Source: Pseudoscleropodium purum (Eukaryota; Streptophyta; Bryopsida; Hypnales; Brachytheciaceae). From it: a stretch of DNA of 64,000 nt. The translations under genes and the position numbers were made by a program. Shown piece after piece: positions 37,401-48,985 of this stretch (position 1 is the first letter of the stretch; each line of letters starts with the position of its first letter). The notes under the pieces were generated by a model, which saw only the letters and a list, made by a program, of their open reading frames with translations, made no database searches and was not told the origin of the DNA. The stretch is taken from positions 12,650,501-12,714,500 of the forward strand of contig OZ017796.1 of the NCBI GenBank assembly GCA_963969395.1, in the 5' to 3' direction.

Positions 37401-40289
37401 TAAATTTTTTTTTAAATTGAATTTGTGAACCCCCTCTCCCTATTCATTTTTTTTAGTGGTTCTTGTGGTGGCAATCAATATGGGAAATTGCCATCACAAA
37501 CATTTCAGTACGTGTATTTTGTACCATATTTTGTGTTTGTATTGTACCATGTTTGTAATTGGTATTTGCATACAATATTCTATATTTGTAATGTAATCAA
37601 ATCAAGAGTTTTTGTTTTTTTCACAAAGAAGGGGGTGGGGGGTGGTAATCAAATTAATGGCTCATGTTTTTTCATAGAGGTTTATGTGTGGTTAATTGAG
37701 TGTTCGTGTTCACAAAGTTTCTTTGTTTTGTTGGAAAAAAGCTAAATTCATGGTTGTGGTGATAGTTGATAGTTGAATCGATGGTTTAGAATTTTTCCAT
37801 GATTTTCCTTGAAGGAAGAGGGGGGCCAAAGCACTCAGGCTTGTAATCACAGGAGATAGTTATGCATAACAAGCTATATATGAAAAAAAAAATTATTTCT
37901 ATTTTTTGGAGAAGAAATCATATATCTTTGGTGGATTATGAAAATTGCAAAGTTCTTTTTGTGAAGATTTGAAATTACCAAGAATTTTTGTAGTACTAAA
38001 GAGAATTCATATCGAATACAAAATTTGCTCAAAATGTTTGGAAATTCCACCATTGGTGTATATTATAGTAAAGAGCTCACGAGTTGAAAATGGTCTTGGA
38101 GCATAAGTGAAAGCACTAGAGTTTAGTGCTAGAAACTTGGGTTAGAAGCCTATATAGGCACCAAGTTCTAGTATTCTAAAAAGCTCCAAGACTAGTTTTC
38201 TACTAGCATCATTACAAACACAAAACTTCCATGACTTTTTATGAATAGAAAATCAATAGTTCTTTGTAAATGCCTATTTTGCAAGTTACAATAAAATATT
38301 CAATTTTAGATTTTCTTTTTTTTAATATTTCAAATTTCAAGAGAAATTGTAATTCAAAATTTTTAATTTTTAGGATCAAAATTCACATCAATAACCTAAA
38401 GCTACAACTTTCCCAAATACACTAAAATGACATTTTTGGTGATTCATTTTGAAAACATTTTTGGAGACAAAAAACCATATATACTTTAAAGAAGCAACTT
38501 CCAACACCATGTAAATAAAAAAACATTCAAGCAACACCTTAATCAAGAATTTGGGTGCAAAATGCTTTCTCATTATCACATCAAACTATTCAAAGTCATC
38601 CAAACATTCAAGTATGGTGTTGGTAGCCTTCATATGAATGCATGCAATGTTATTCATTGATCATGGTTAAATAAAATGTAGACCATCATGAATTTATGCT
38701 TTTCACAATGCAATGAATGAAATTGGCATTGAATGTTTCCAAACAACATTGCAAATACTTATTTGTGTATAGGAGTAACTTTGTTAAGCTAATACAATAT
38801 CTTTTGAAGTGCATAACAATAAACTGGAAGTTGGAAGATAAAAATAGAATTGCTTATGGGTGCAATTAGTCATAGATGCTATAATTTATGCCATTGAATA
38901 AGTGCAATATATTCATTTTTCAATACTAGTGGGATCCCTATATTGTTGCAATATTCTATTTTTATATAGATAGTCTTATCTTTGTATAGAGCAAATAATA
39001 ATAGCGTGCATCAATACTCTAAGAATCAACAAACAACAAAAAATGCATGCCTTCTCCTTTTGTTAGATTTGTAGTTTTTTTAGTGTTTGCAACTTTTGCA
39101 AAATGCTACTTTTCACTAATGTAAATAATACTATACATTGACAAAATAATTGATGAAGATATTCTTAGCTTTTGTAAACTAAATTAAAAGATTTGTAATT
39201 GGTTGAAGTTAATGTAGAGATTTTGCTTCAATGGGATTTTAAGAAAGTAATCCACCCTTTAACTCCTAAAGTCTCAAGGTCTTTTTTTCATAAAAATATA
39301 CACTCAAAATTCCCATTTCTATTGCAAAGCACAAAAGAAAATTGAAATTTTTATTTTTGCATACCTTATTGTAGGATCTTGTACTAGACTAGTGTAAAAA
39401 TCTAAAGAAGAAATTTCAAAATCTTTGACGACATATATAGCAAGATATTTGCATTTAAATTGAAAAAAACAAATTTGGGCACCTTACTTAACTAATCTTT
39501 TGGCTTTGGATTTTCTAAACTTAAAAGTTTTGCACTGTAAATTTTGAATTTATAATTTTTTATGTTGAATAATCGAGTTGAGAGTCTCAAAAAAATAATT
39601 CAAAAAATAATTCAAAACAAAAGCATTTAATTTTCATCCATTAAAAAAATGTTAAATAGAGGTAGGTTCAAGATTGAAGAGAAAACTAAATCAATAATAG
39701 CTTTAAGATGGAATTAAAATACATTAATCTCAAAGATAAGATTGTTCTAGCAAAAGATATTAACCTAAAGAAACTTTATTTTTGAAAAATTGTGAATATT
39801 GAGTTCAGAAATGAATCCTATAAGTTATTTTTTTCAAAAAGTACTTTGATTACTCAAAAAAAAAGATTGTTTATAACTTTCATACAACATATCCAAATGG
39901 AATTAATCTTGAAAGCTTCGCATATAGATAAAAATGCGATCTATGAGAATAATGATATTGAAATCACATGGCCTCCATAGCCTATAGTCATAGCTTGAAA
40001 ATTTATGTTATGTGATCAATTTTTAGTTTAGACCAAAACCCTTGCTAGGGATGCTACTTTCATTTTGATAGCCTCCTATAATATTCTCGTTCAACAAAGC
40101 TAAGTACCATTTATTCAAATTGACTAGCTTTGGTCTTGGTCTTTGGTGTGAAAGTATGTTTCTAAACTAGCCCCCTTTGTTGGTTTCTATTGCACTTGAA
40201 TGGAATGCCTCCCTTCTAACCTCCACCCCAAAATTTGAGAAACGCAAACATAAAGGGCCTAGAGGACCTAGAGAGTAATTTCATCCAAA

Positions 40290-40505
40290 AGAGACATTAG
40301 AAAAGTTTAGATGGCAAGGGATTGTAAAAGATGGATCACTATCAAAAATAATTTAATTAAAAATTATATATATATATAATTTATTTTAATTTAAAATAAA
40401 TATTATTATATGATGTGGTAGGGTCTAAGCAACGTCAAATTGTTGTAGTGGCTCTATAGTGGCACACTTCCCTTGTTTCTTACAGCTTGAGAATTTGAGG
40501 GCTTC
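40290..40505 (-). mobile_element. probable family A MITE fragment, inverted
   Basis: 40409-40453 matches the reverse complement of the family A centre: TAGGGTCT, then GTCAAATTGTTGTAG, corresponding to CTACAACAATATGACATGGCC...AGACCTTGCC elsewhere. The outer ends are diverged (GACATTAGAAAAG at left), so the borders are approximate. Confidence 0.45.
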
Positions 40506-41100
40506 TACAACTCCAAAATCTCATTTTAAAATGTTTTTCATTATAGTTCCTTGAAAATCTAGCTCCTACTCATTTAAAAAATCTAAATATGCCCAAGTAT
40601 GGTAATTCTAGCTAAGGTTTCAATAAAAAGTGGAAATCAATGCTAATTTCTAAAGAGCTCAATGGAAATGACATTAAGGCTCTTGGAAGCCTTAGAGTTT
40701 TGATCCAAATTCTAGGTTCTCTCGAGTTGTTAAACCTTTGGAGTGCCAATGGAAATTGCTACTAAATCTATCCTAAGCATTCCCATTCCTACAACATTAA
40801 GAAAAATTGTAGGCCTTGGGAGGTTTGTAAGTTTTGTATTCCTTAGTGCAATTATAGAAGGAAAAAATTATTTTTTATTTTTAAAAATTTGAAATCTAAT
40901 GTAGCACTACTCATGCCAGGTCAATACCATGTCAGATTTAAATATTTTTTAAACATTTTTTCAAATTAAAAAAATGATTATTTTTTCTATATTTGCACCA
41001 CAAGGTGCTAAAAAATAATGGCTTCAAGACTATTACTACATCAACAATATAACCCCTTGTCACCGAAGGGGACCAAAAGTGTTATCACATAGTTTCAAGT

Positions 41101-41600
41101 CCAATTCAAAGGGCTATAATTTTTGCATGAAATGTATAAATTCAATAAAATTTGATGGAAAATTTGTGCTCTCTCTTCTAGTTTGTGTAGTAAAAGTTCA
41201 AATTGATCCAAAGATGCAATTTTTTGGAAATCAATCAGAGTTCATAGGTTCAATTTGAGTTCACCAATTTGCATTTGGTGGCTACATTTTGGAGGGTTTG
41301 TATCTACTTCATTCAATGTTCATTTTCAATAAAAATTTGTTGGTAATATTTTCTTTTTAGTCTAATTATTGTGGTAAAATTTTCATGTCAATCCAATTTT
41401 CTTTGAATGTCTAGGAGCAATTCAAAGTTGAGAATCCTAACATTTTTGGATTACAGTGAACTTCGGAACTTGATTCTTCTCTATACAATGTCCATTTCCA
41501 ATCATTTTTTTGGAAAAGTTGCACATTCTAGTCTAGTTTGTGTGGCTAAAATTTCATATCAATCTATGCACTTATGAGTGATTGAGAAGTATTTAAGTAG
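41101..41600. repeat. three degenerate tandem units of ~190 bp
   Basis: Starting near 41135, 41320 and 41500, each unit has CAAT(A)AAAATTTG or CAATCATTTTTTTGG. A CTAGTTTGTGTGG-like block and then AAAATTTCATATCAAT or its variants follow. Copies are strongly diverged and non-coding. Confidence 0.45.
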
Positions 41601-41989
41601 AAGGAGGTTTAGCCTCATATGTGTTTTTTGCAACTTTTCTTGCTACTTTTTGACATTTCAAAGCCATTTTACAAACATATTGAATCAATTGAATGATTTT
41701 TTTTTCACTAATGTGTCCGTATATTGGTTTTGAATCACTTTCTATTTTCCATTTTTCCCATTTGAATAGATTTAGAAATCAAATTTCACCTCTACATGTG
41801 TTGCTAGGAAAATTTCAGCACCCTTTTTCAACACTCAAACATTATAATCTTGCAATCTATGTGGCCAAATGACTTCAAATTTGATTCACATCATTTACAA
41901 CACGTTCACTACAAGATTGATATCTAAACCTTAGAGACATTTAGATGTATAACACTTCAAGAGCAATGATGTTTTTTAACTCAAAAAGG

Positions 41990-43229
41990 CCGAGGGGTTA
42001 AGATAGCTGGACGGGTCCGAACTTTCCACAGCGCACTACGAGTAGGTCTGAAAATGGTGGGGCCCTCCTTCCCCGCGTCTGGGCTGTCAGTGTGAACGTG
42101 CGACTCGGGCCCCCCCTTTGACGACAGCAACCGTCCAACCTTCTGACGGCTTTTCCCTCCCTCACCCACCCCGGCGGACCCCGCGGCCGCTGCTTCTCTT
42201 TAACCTTTCCTTCCCTGAAGCACGACGGAGCTTCTTTCCGCCCCATTCCACGCCCGGTTCCCAGCCCCATTCCCAGCTCCGTCCCCGCCGCCGGGTCTGA
42301 CTCCCCGTGGCCAGTGCGCACCTTGCTCCCAAATAGAGAATTACCGAGCGAGTCAAAATGCCGACCTCGGTCGGCCAGTCGAACTGACAGCCGTAGATGC
42401 TCTCGTGACGCCCGTGTAAACATAGAATTCAAATAAGCATACAAAAATAAAATTTGCTTGCAACCGTAGCTTGCAGTAGTCCAAGCTTAGTAGTCCAAGC
42501 TTAGTAGTAGAATTATCATCACTTTGTATGTTAACGTCAGACTTAGAAGAAGAGTCTAACTGAAAGGACTGAGAAGCTGCAGGGGAGATTTCAGTTCCAG
42601 CCATGTGCCCTGCGGGGTCCCACACTCTGGCAGGTTCAGGATTTGTGCACTGGCTTTGGTCTCTCGTTGCGTTGACACGCAGCTTTTGGTACGCGGATTT
42701 GCAGTGAGCGCATACCATTTCTTCGCAACTCACAGATGGCGAATTCTCTAATATTTTCCCCTCGCTTCATGTTGATGAGGTTGGTTTGGTCGAATATTGA
42801 TAGTGAGGTCCAGTGGGGAGACGAGAGTTGAGAAATAAGATTTGAAAATTGAGATATTTCTTGGGTTCGAAATCATGAAAGTTTTAGAGAACGTTTTTTT
42901 TAATTTGCATGAGGACGGTGCGTGGGTGGGTTTGTGAGCCTCACTGGCTGCACGCGGTGACTGTGACGAATTAAGCACCCAATTGCGAGTGTTTCTCCCT
43001 GGTGGTGGTGAATTGAGGTTTTTGAGGTTTTGAAGTTCTGTTGCGCTGTTGTAAGTGGCAGCTCGATCCGGCGTTCATTTTTGGTAGCGTTTAGGTGAGT
43101 GTTGAGTTCGAGTTTTGACTTCTACTGGACTCTTAAAGGAATTGAGGGCGTTATTAGTTGGGGGTTTAGGGAATCAAATGCAACAAAGACGAAATTGGAG
43201 TAGTGTTTGATTGAAGGCAAGAGCGAGCT
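41990..43229 (+). promoter_or_regulatory. GC-rich 5' region of the MOCOS-like gene
   Basis: An abrupt change from AT-rich spacer to a CpG-rich, pyrimidine-rich stretch (41990-42420), then moderate GC to the start codon. It probably carries the promoter and 5' UTR. Long ORFs on the minus strand (41998-42444 and 42353-42733) are a consequence of GC or are unproven. The second contains CxxC-type text (CEEMVCAHC) but has no ATG at its beginning; the first in-frame ATG is 11 nt before the CAHC. Confidence 0.35.
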
Positions 43230-45588
43230 ATGTTTTCCAAATTCCCGAAGTTTCGGTCCAAGGGAGGGTCTCATACCGCCTCCCCTCGGCGAGAGCTTCA
43301 GCAGCATGACGACGACGACGACGACGATCACCAGGACGTCTTCTACTTCCGGAGCTTTGGCAAATCCCCGCACTCATCCTCCCCGCAGGCGCCTCGCACG
43401 CCCCCCATGGCGCCCCCGCAACACCTCGATAACCGGAGAACGACCAGCCCATTGCCATCACCAGCCAAGCAAGACGCCTTGAAACCTAGTTTACCCGTCG
43501 CGGCGCCCCTGGAGCCGAATTACGACACCGACGACACGGATGACAACGTCTCCTACGCCGAGACGCTCTTCCCCGTCACTCCCAGCAGCGGCGCCGTGCA
43601 GCGCAGGTCGAGTGAAAGCTCATGGAGCTCGTCGGATGGGAAGGTGGAGAGTGTCCATGAAATAAGCCGACGCGGGAGCTGGGAGTATAAGCGGGATGCG
43701 GTGGAGAGCAAGCACACGAGCTGGGACGCGACCCCCAAGCGGATTGACCGAGTGGGGACAACGATGAGCGATTGGACGTCGTCGTCGGTGCCGGAGGAGG
43801 AAGAGATGGATAATGGCCCACCTGTGGTGCCGCCCTACGACGACGCCGAGGAAGAGTTTCTGGAAGAGTTTGAGGATTACTTCAATTACCTGCAGGTCGA
43901 CCAGGTGCGCCGGGAGCAATATCCCAAGCTGGAGCTGCAGAAGCTCGTCTACTTTGATTACGCCAGTTTCGCCCTGTTCTCAAAGTTTCAGGTAATGCTC
44001 CATCTGCCATCGCTGCCATAACTGGGTGACCTAATGTGCTCTTTGTTCATCCATGGCACCCGAGGATAATATAAAAAATTATAAACACTACAATCCAACA
44101 TGAGAAACATGACGCAAACCGATGATAATTGGCGTTTTGAAACCCATGAGAATTTCCTACTTTTCATGAGCTTGCGTCAAATTTCATGTCTTGAATTCTG
44201 TATGTTATACTCCCGCTTCCGTATCGTTTGCCAGTTGAGCAATTTCCATGTGACAAATGTTTTCGAGAAATTTGCTGATGACTGTGTGTTCGGGTGTTCG
44301 ATCGCACTCATAGGTGGAACAGCACCTCGAGATTCTGCTTGCCGAAGGTCCGTGCCTGGGCTCAGCCTCGGTGGTATCCGAATCGGACAATCCTCTGTTC
44401 GTGCACGTTACCGACACGCAACAGCGGCTGCTGCGGCTGCTCAACACGACGTCGAGTCAATACTCCGTCATCTTCACCGCGGGTTTTCAAGAGAGTTTTC
44501 GCTTACTTGCGGAGAGCTTCCCGTTTCAGCGAGGCAGCCCGCTCTTAGTCTGCCAAGACAACCACGCCGCGGTGCGTCCCGTCATCCAATCCGCTCTTCG
44601 TGCCGGCGGGAAAGCCATTCTGGCGCCCGTCACGGAGCGGGAGCTTTGTTTCCACAGTCACGAGTTTCACAAGCTCCTCCGTCGCCAATCTAGTCGCTAC
44701 AACACCAGCAACGGCGGCCTGTTCGTCTACCCTGCGCAATCCAATCTTTCGGGAGTCAAGCATTCCCTCAGCTGGGTGGTGGAAGCGCAGCAATGTGGTT
44801 GGCATGTGTGCGTCGACGCTACCACGCTCCTCCCCACAAACTCCCTCGACCTGGACATACACCAACCCGACATCGTCGTGGGCTCGTTCCATCACATGGT
44901 GGGCTACCCTTCTGGACTGGGATTCCTCCTCATCCGCCGCGAGTCTTTCTGTGTGCAACCATCACCTCCAGGAATTTTTCAACTGCTACGAAACCAACCA
45001 CCCGAGGACGGCGCCGATTGCCACATCATGTGCCCCGTGGACAACACCATGAACCTCCTCCAATTCGCGGCGCTCAACCTCGGCCTCCTCCACCTGGAAC
45101 GCATCGGCTTCGTCGCCATTCAGAAACGGACGCGCGCACTGGTGCAATGGCTTCTCAAGCAGCTCCGCAACTTGCGACACAACGACGACGAGTCTCGTCA
45201 CCTGGTGCGCGTGTACGGCTCCCACGCCGCGAAGGACCGGGGAAGCATCGTGAGCTTCAATGTGATCGACTTCTCAGGGACGGTACTTCCCCCCGAGATC
45301 GTGAGGAAAATGGCGGCCCGGAGCAACATCAAAGTGGCGGTGGGGAACTTCAACAACCCGGGGCTGGCGAATCTGCTGGGAGGGGCTGCGCACGAGAAGT
45401 CGAATGTGGACGTGGGCATTCTGGAGAAGAACTGGGGGTTCATGGCCGTGAGGGCTTCCTTCGGCGCCGTGTCGAACTTCTCCGATGTGTACCGACTGGT
45501 GCAGTTTCTGTCCAGGTTTCGTGATGAGGAGTTTCTGGCGTCGGAAGCCATGGGCTTTGTTGAGGAACGGAATCAGATGGAACGATGA
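43230..45588 (+). CDS. MOCOS-like PLP-fold protein lacking the PLP lysine
   Basis: Two exons, 43230-43991 and 44314-45588, give 678 aa. It belongs to the plant group of NifS/MOCOS-like 'PLP-dependent transferase superfamily' proteins related to At5g66950, At2g23520 and At4g37100; their reaction is not established. Residues 1-230 are low-complexity, Ser/Pro/Asp-rich, with seven consecutive Asp at 27-33. The fold starts at about 243 (KLVYFDYASFALFSKFQ). Family blocks follow: FRLLAESFPFQ, GLFVYPAQSNLSGVKHS, WHVCVDATTLLP and RGSIVSFNVIDFSG. The cofactor Asp is kept (D422). At the Schiff-base site the text is SFHHMVGYPSGLG (445 on), where MOCOS has SFYKIFGYPTGLG, so His448 replaces Lys. This suggests a pseudoenzyme or a PLP-independent role. 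It is shorter than its Arabidopsis relatives (about 870-890 aa) because it lacks their long linker. The start is the first ATG of an open frame; the two exons join in phase. Confidence 0.9.
43308..43328 (+). repeat. GAC trinucleotide repeat encoding poly-Asp
   Basis: Six GAC codons and one GAT give seven aspartates near the N terminus of the MOCOS-like protein. It is likely length-variable between individuals. Confidence 0.9.
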
Positions 45589-47301
45589 AAAGCCCCCGGG
45601 CTGGCAGGCTGATAACAATCTCTTCACACTCTTCCTCATCTTCTGAAGGGACATCTTCTCCGTGCACAACACCACTATTGTACACCTGTTTTGTTCCTAC
45701 AGGGTCTTCTCGATTAATTCTCTCTTAGCCATTTTATTGTCACACCATCCTCTTTCCTCTATCCTCCATTATTCTTATGACTCCAAGTGACGTTATTGCG
45801 AGGATGCTCAAGATTAAGCTAAGTATTGTTTCTTCCCTCAAGACGATCTTTGGACGGGCTGCATGTTTGCGGAATGGTTTGCTGCAGCAGCTGAAATGAA
45901 CACAAGTTGTGATCGAGCTTCACAACATTGGTTGGTATTGGCGTTCGTATTCTTCTAATTTTTTTTCTCCCTATGTTCGGTGGACATGGGCCAAGGGTAT
46001 AGAAGAACGGAGATTGGAGTTTCTATAGGTTTTACTACTGAATTTCTTCCCCAGCCTGGACTTGCTACATTTTGGTTGACAAATCCATTATTGAAGGGTC
46101 GTTTGTATTGCACCTGGATGGCGCTGCTTGTGCAAGTGGTGAAGATTATAGTCTTCGAGGGCCTGTCATGGGGCAAATGGCTTATGGCGTTGATAGAAAA
46201 TCACGCTTTACTGATGCGTCGCATCGAAACGACCTTTGAAGTGCATAAATTCAGGTACGAATTCCGCATCATGTAGTCTTTTCTGAGCAATTCCTCATGT
46301 TTAAAATTCTAAGTGCTTAAATTGAAAATGATGTCTTTGCTTATTTTGTTATATCAACTGCTTTTAAGACATATTCCAACCATTCAGTTATTTTGATCAT
46401 ATTTCATCTTTCCAATGATCAATTTCACAATCTTCCTAAAATGCTTCCTGGATGATTCATCTCAATTCCTACAGTACAGAACTGGTCATTTTTAGACATT
46501 GAATGTGTTAGGGTTTAAATTATAAGACCAGGATTCTGTTCTCATAAATTTGTCCCGTCTTTCTGATGATGTAGGAATGCAACCTTGCAAGCACGAATCT
46601 GTGATTTGATTGCTACAAGTTTCAGAAGAATTAATTGCTTCTGATCAGGAGCAATCTGAGGCTGCCGAGTTGGGGATTATTCTTATGTAAGAAAAAAATC
46701 TACGCCTCTAATTGTCTGCTGAAGACAAGATGTTTGAAAGGGAGATTGTACGACTATGAATTTATTTTTTCTTCCATGCAAGCGTCATGTTACTAATAAG
46801 GTTGTTTACATAGTGTTAGCAAATCGTTGAAGGGTAATTGATGCGAAATTACAGTTTTCAAGTTGCTCGGAGTTTTTGGAACAAGCTTACTCTGATAAAA
46901 CGGAGGTGCAAAATTATAAAAATCAACTTTGTAAATCAGATTGAAGAGATTTGTCTTGATTATTTCAGTCAAAAAAATTTCATTATTTCCCAGATGTAGT
47001 ACAATGCTAGATATAGCATTACATTTTTGATGAAAAAAGGAAGGAGTGCACAAATGGTTAAGAAAAGCAGCTTGAACAAACACCTCGATTACAGTGGCCG
47101 AACTGATTTGCACAAACCATGACGAAATAAAAAGCTCAGCAATATACTCATCAAATATCCATTCCAATTTCTCTATTGCACATGAAAGAAACTCCCATGC
47201 TTAGAAGCATTTACAACTGTCCTCAAAATCCTCCCAAGTCTGAGGAATTCAACCTCTTGCTCGCTTACGAAAGGTATAATTTCCAACTCTCAAAATTCAC
47301 T
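45589..47301. other. convergent intergenic region
   Basis: Lies between the MOCOS-like gene (plus) and the VOC gene (minus), so it holds the 3' UTRs of both. A 96-codon frame from ATG 45986 to 46276 has no recognisable similarity and is not called. Confidence 0.4.
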
Positions 47302-48177
47302 CTACTTAGCAACGAAAGAACCCAAGCGAACGATATTCCCGTAGATATCCTTGACATACGACACTTTCTGCATCCAGATCTTATCCTCGGGTTGGGCCAC
47401 TGGTTTTGCTCCTTGCGATATAGCATGCTGAATATACACAAACCATTCACATCATGAAAGGAATGAGACAATTTCAAACGTTGCGAAACTATAATGAGAA
47501 TCTCAAAACTATAATACTGTAAAAAAATACTTGATTTGAACTCACTGTGAAGTCATGAATTTGACAAACAAGAACAAACCTCCATGAAATTCGAAAGAGA
47601 GTAATACCATTCAAACATAATACTTTTCAAATACATATTCTGTTCTTCATACCTTGTATGCAGCCTCCACATCGGGGAAGTTGAGGCAAATATCAACGGT
47701 GTTATTTCCTTCGATTGACGAATCCACACCTCCGATCAACTTAGTCTCACGTTGCTTGACGGGCGTGAATGCCAGTGTCGTAGCTCCAGTTTCCATTTCA
47801 ATCCATCTTCACATCCCATGGCAAACATGTCGACATGTAAGGAGTGGTTACAATCCCCTCTCAAGAAATTTGACTGCCATTCGATCATGGAATCCGCAAC
47901 TAAAGCGATTGCCGACCAAACCAATTCTTTGTTCGTCCCGATTAAATAGATAAATTGCACAAATCAATACCCGTATACTACAGACAACTAAATACCAAAC
48001 GCCAAGGATAATAAACAAAAACCAACACAATTCCAATCAAGCAACTGTCACTCACGAGTTGGTCTTGTTCTGAGGTCGTATCTGCAGACCGAATGCCTTC
48101 TTGTAAAACTCGGCAGCCTTGTGCACATCTGGCACGTATGCGATAACGTAAGCGAGTTGCGCACCGTTCCCTTCCAT
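47302..48177 (-). CDS. VOC/glyoxalase-fold protein, DSI-1VOC-like
   Basis: Three exons, 48177-48056, 47806-47653 and 47427-47302, give 133 aa, the normal size of a single-module VOC protein. The sequence follows DESICCATION-INDUCED 1VOC and its plant relatives. AYVIAYVPDVHKAAEFYKKAFG is the first beta-alpha unit (9-30; segment shown in halves AYVIAYVPDV and HKAAEFYKKAFG), followed by WIEMETGATTLAFTP, then VDICLNFPDVEAAY, GAKPVAQPEDKIW and VSYVKDIYGNIVRLGSF. The usual C-terminal metal-ligand Glu of glyoxalase I (GNxxEL) is Arg here (GNIVRLGS), as I recall for DSI-1VOC too, so classical metal-dependent glyoxalase activity is doubtful. The role in this family is poorly defined and is linked to stress or desiccation. 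No targeting peptide precedes the ATG, so it is probably cytosolic. All joins keep phase. Confidence 0.88.
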
Positions 48178-48985
48178 TTTTCCTGAACATATCACAAGTA
48201 ATTTAGCGTGACGATCTTTCGAAACAACACAACAAAAATTCCTCAATAAATGTACTTGTCACTTGCCAAAAGTGTGAGCGAATATGAGCAGCACAGACAA
48301 CGACTACCTTAACTCCCGTCTAGCCAAAGACCAATTCACCTAACCTAAAGAAACGCACCGCATACAAAGAATCCTGCACAACTAAATAATGCCTAATCAA
48401 ATCCTTCGCCACTCACAAATCCAGAACCCGCACCCGCATGAGACTTAGTTCCAATCGCTAACCTTACGATATGCCGAAATTCTTTTGCGTATCAAAGACG
48501 AGCGATATCACCAAAGAACGTCGAAGAAATTAGGTACGTGTTTACAAAATCCAGTCCCGTGTAACGAAGTTTAATACGAAGTAATACACAGGAAACAAGC
48601 TGCTATCTATAACTTTCAAGTTCGTTCTTGCGGAGCTGGAAATAAGGAAACTCAGGCGTGGAGAAAACTTGTTCCTGTAAGGCGAGCTCCACTTGGCTGC
48701 AGAGTAGGGGCACCAAGTGGAACACGAAGGACACCCGCAGACATGCGGCAGACTGTCCGTCGACATGGAGAAGCACGAAGACGCCACACATGATCATGAC
48801 ACGACGTAAGTTAGCAGAAGGACAGTTCTGAATGGCCACGGGCAGTTCTGTTTGAAATCGTGAACGAAGAGCGCCCCTTCACTTGTCAACACCAGAGTTG
48901 GGCGGGTGTACGGGAGGGGAAGACCGGGGTTTATATTGATACCCTTGCCTTACTGCGGGGTTTAAAAAAATCCGGGTATAAATAG
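48178..48985 (-). promoter_or_regulatory. VOC gene 5' UTR/promoter region
   Basis: A gene-island stretch upstream of the VOC start. A TATAAA lies on the minus strand at 48930-48935. If it is used, the leader would be about 700 nt and could contain an intron; a CAG acceptor lies just before the coding ATG. An upstream ORF of 64 codons (48797-48603) begins with ATG and has a hydrophobic N terminus. None of this is proven. Confidence 0.4.
48930..48935 (-). promoter_or_regulatory. possible TATA box
   Basis: TATAAA on the minus strand within AATATAAACC, in GC-rich surroundings and pointing to the VOC gene. Confidence 0.35.

Larger units (their letters stand above)
37401..41989. other. AT-rich spacer
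   Basis: No gene recognised over 4.6 kb. It holds one inverted family A fragment and a set of degenerate ~190-bp units, both listed separately. A further diverged relative of the family A palindrome may lie near 40890-40915 (CATGCCAGG...CCATGTCA). Confidence 0.55.

Noticed and set aside
41998..42444. 148-codon minus-strand ORF
   Set aside because: Gly/Arg-rich text arises from a CpG-rich promoter stretch. No domain and no plausible gene context.
44793..45524. 243-codon plus-strand ORF
   Set aside because: It lies wholly inside the second exon of the MOCOS-like gene in another frame. Its Pro/Arg-rich text is a GC-driven shadow.
45986..46276. 96-codon plus-strand ORF after the MOCOS-like gene
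   Set aside because: No similarity recognised, a 73-codon frame lies opposite, and the position suits a 3' UTR.
48977..48984. TATAAATA on the plus strand
   Set aside because: No gene lies downstream on the plus strand for several kilobases, and such matches are frequent in AT-rich sequence.
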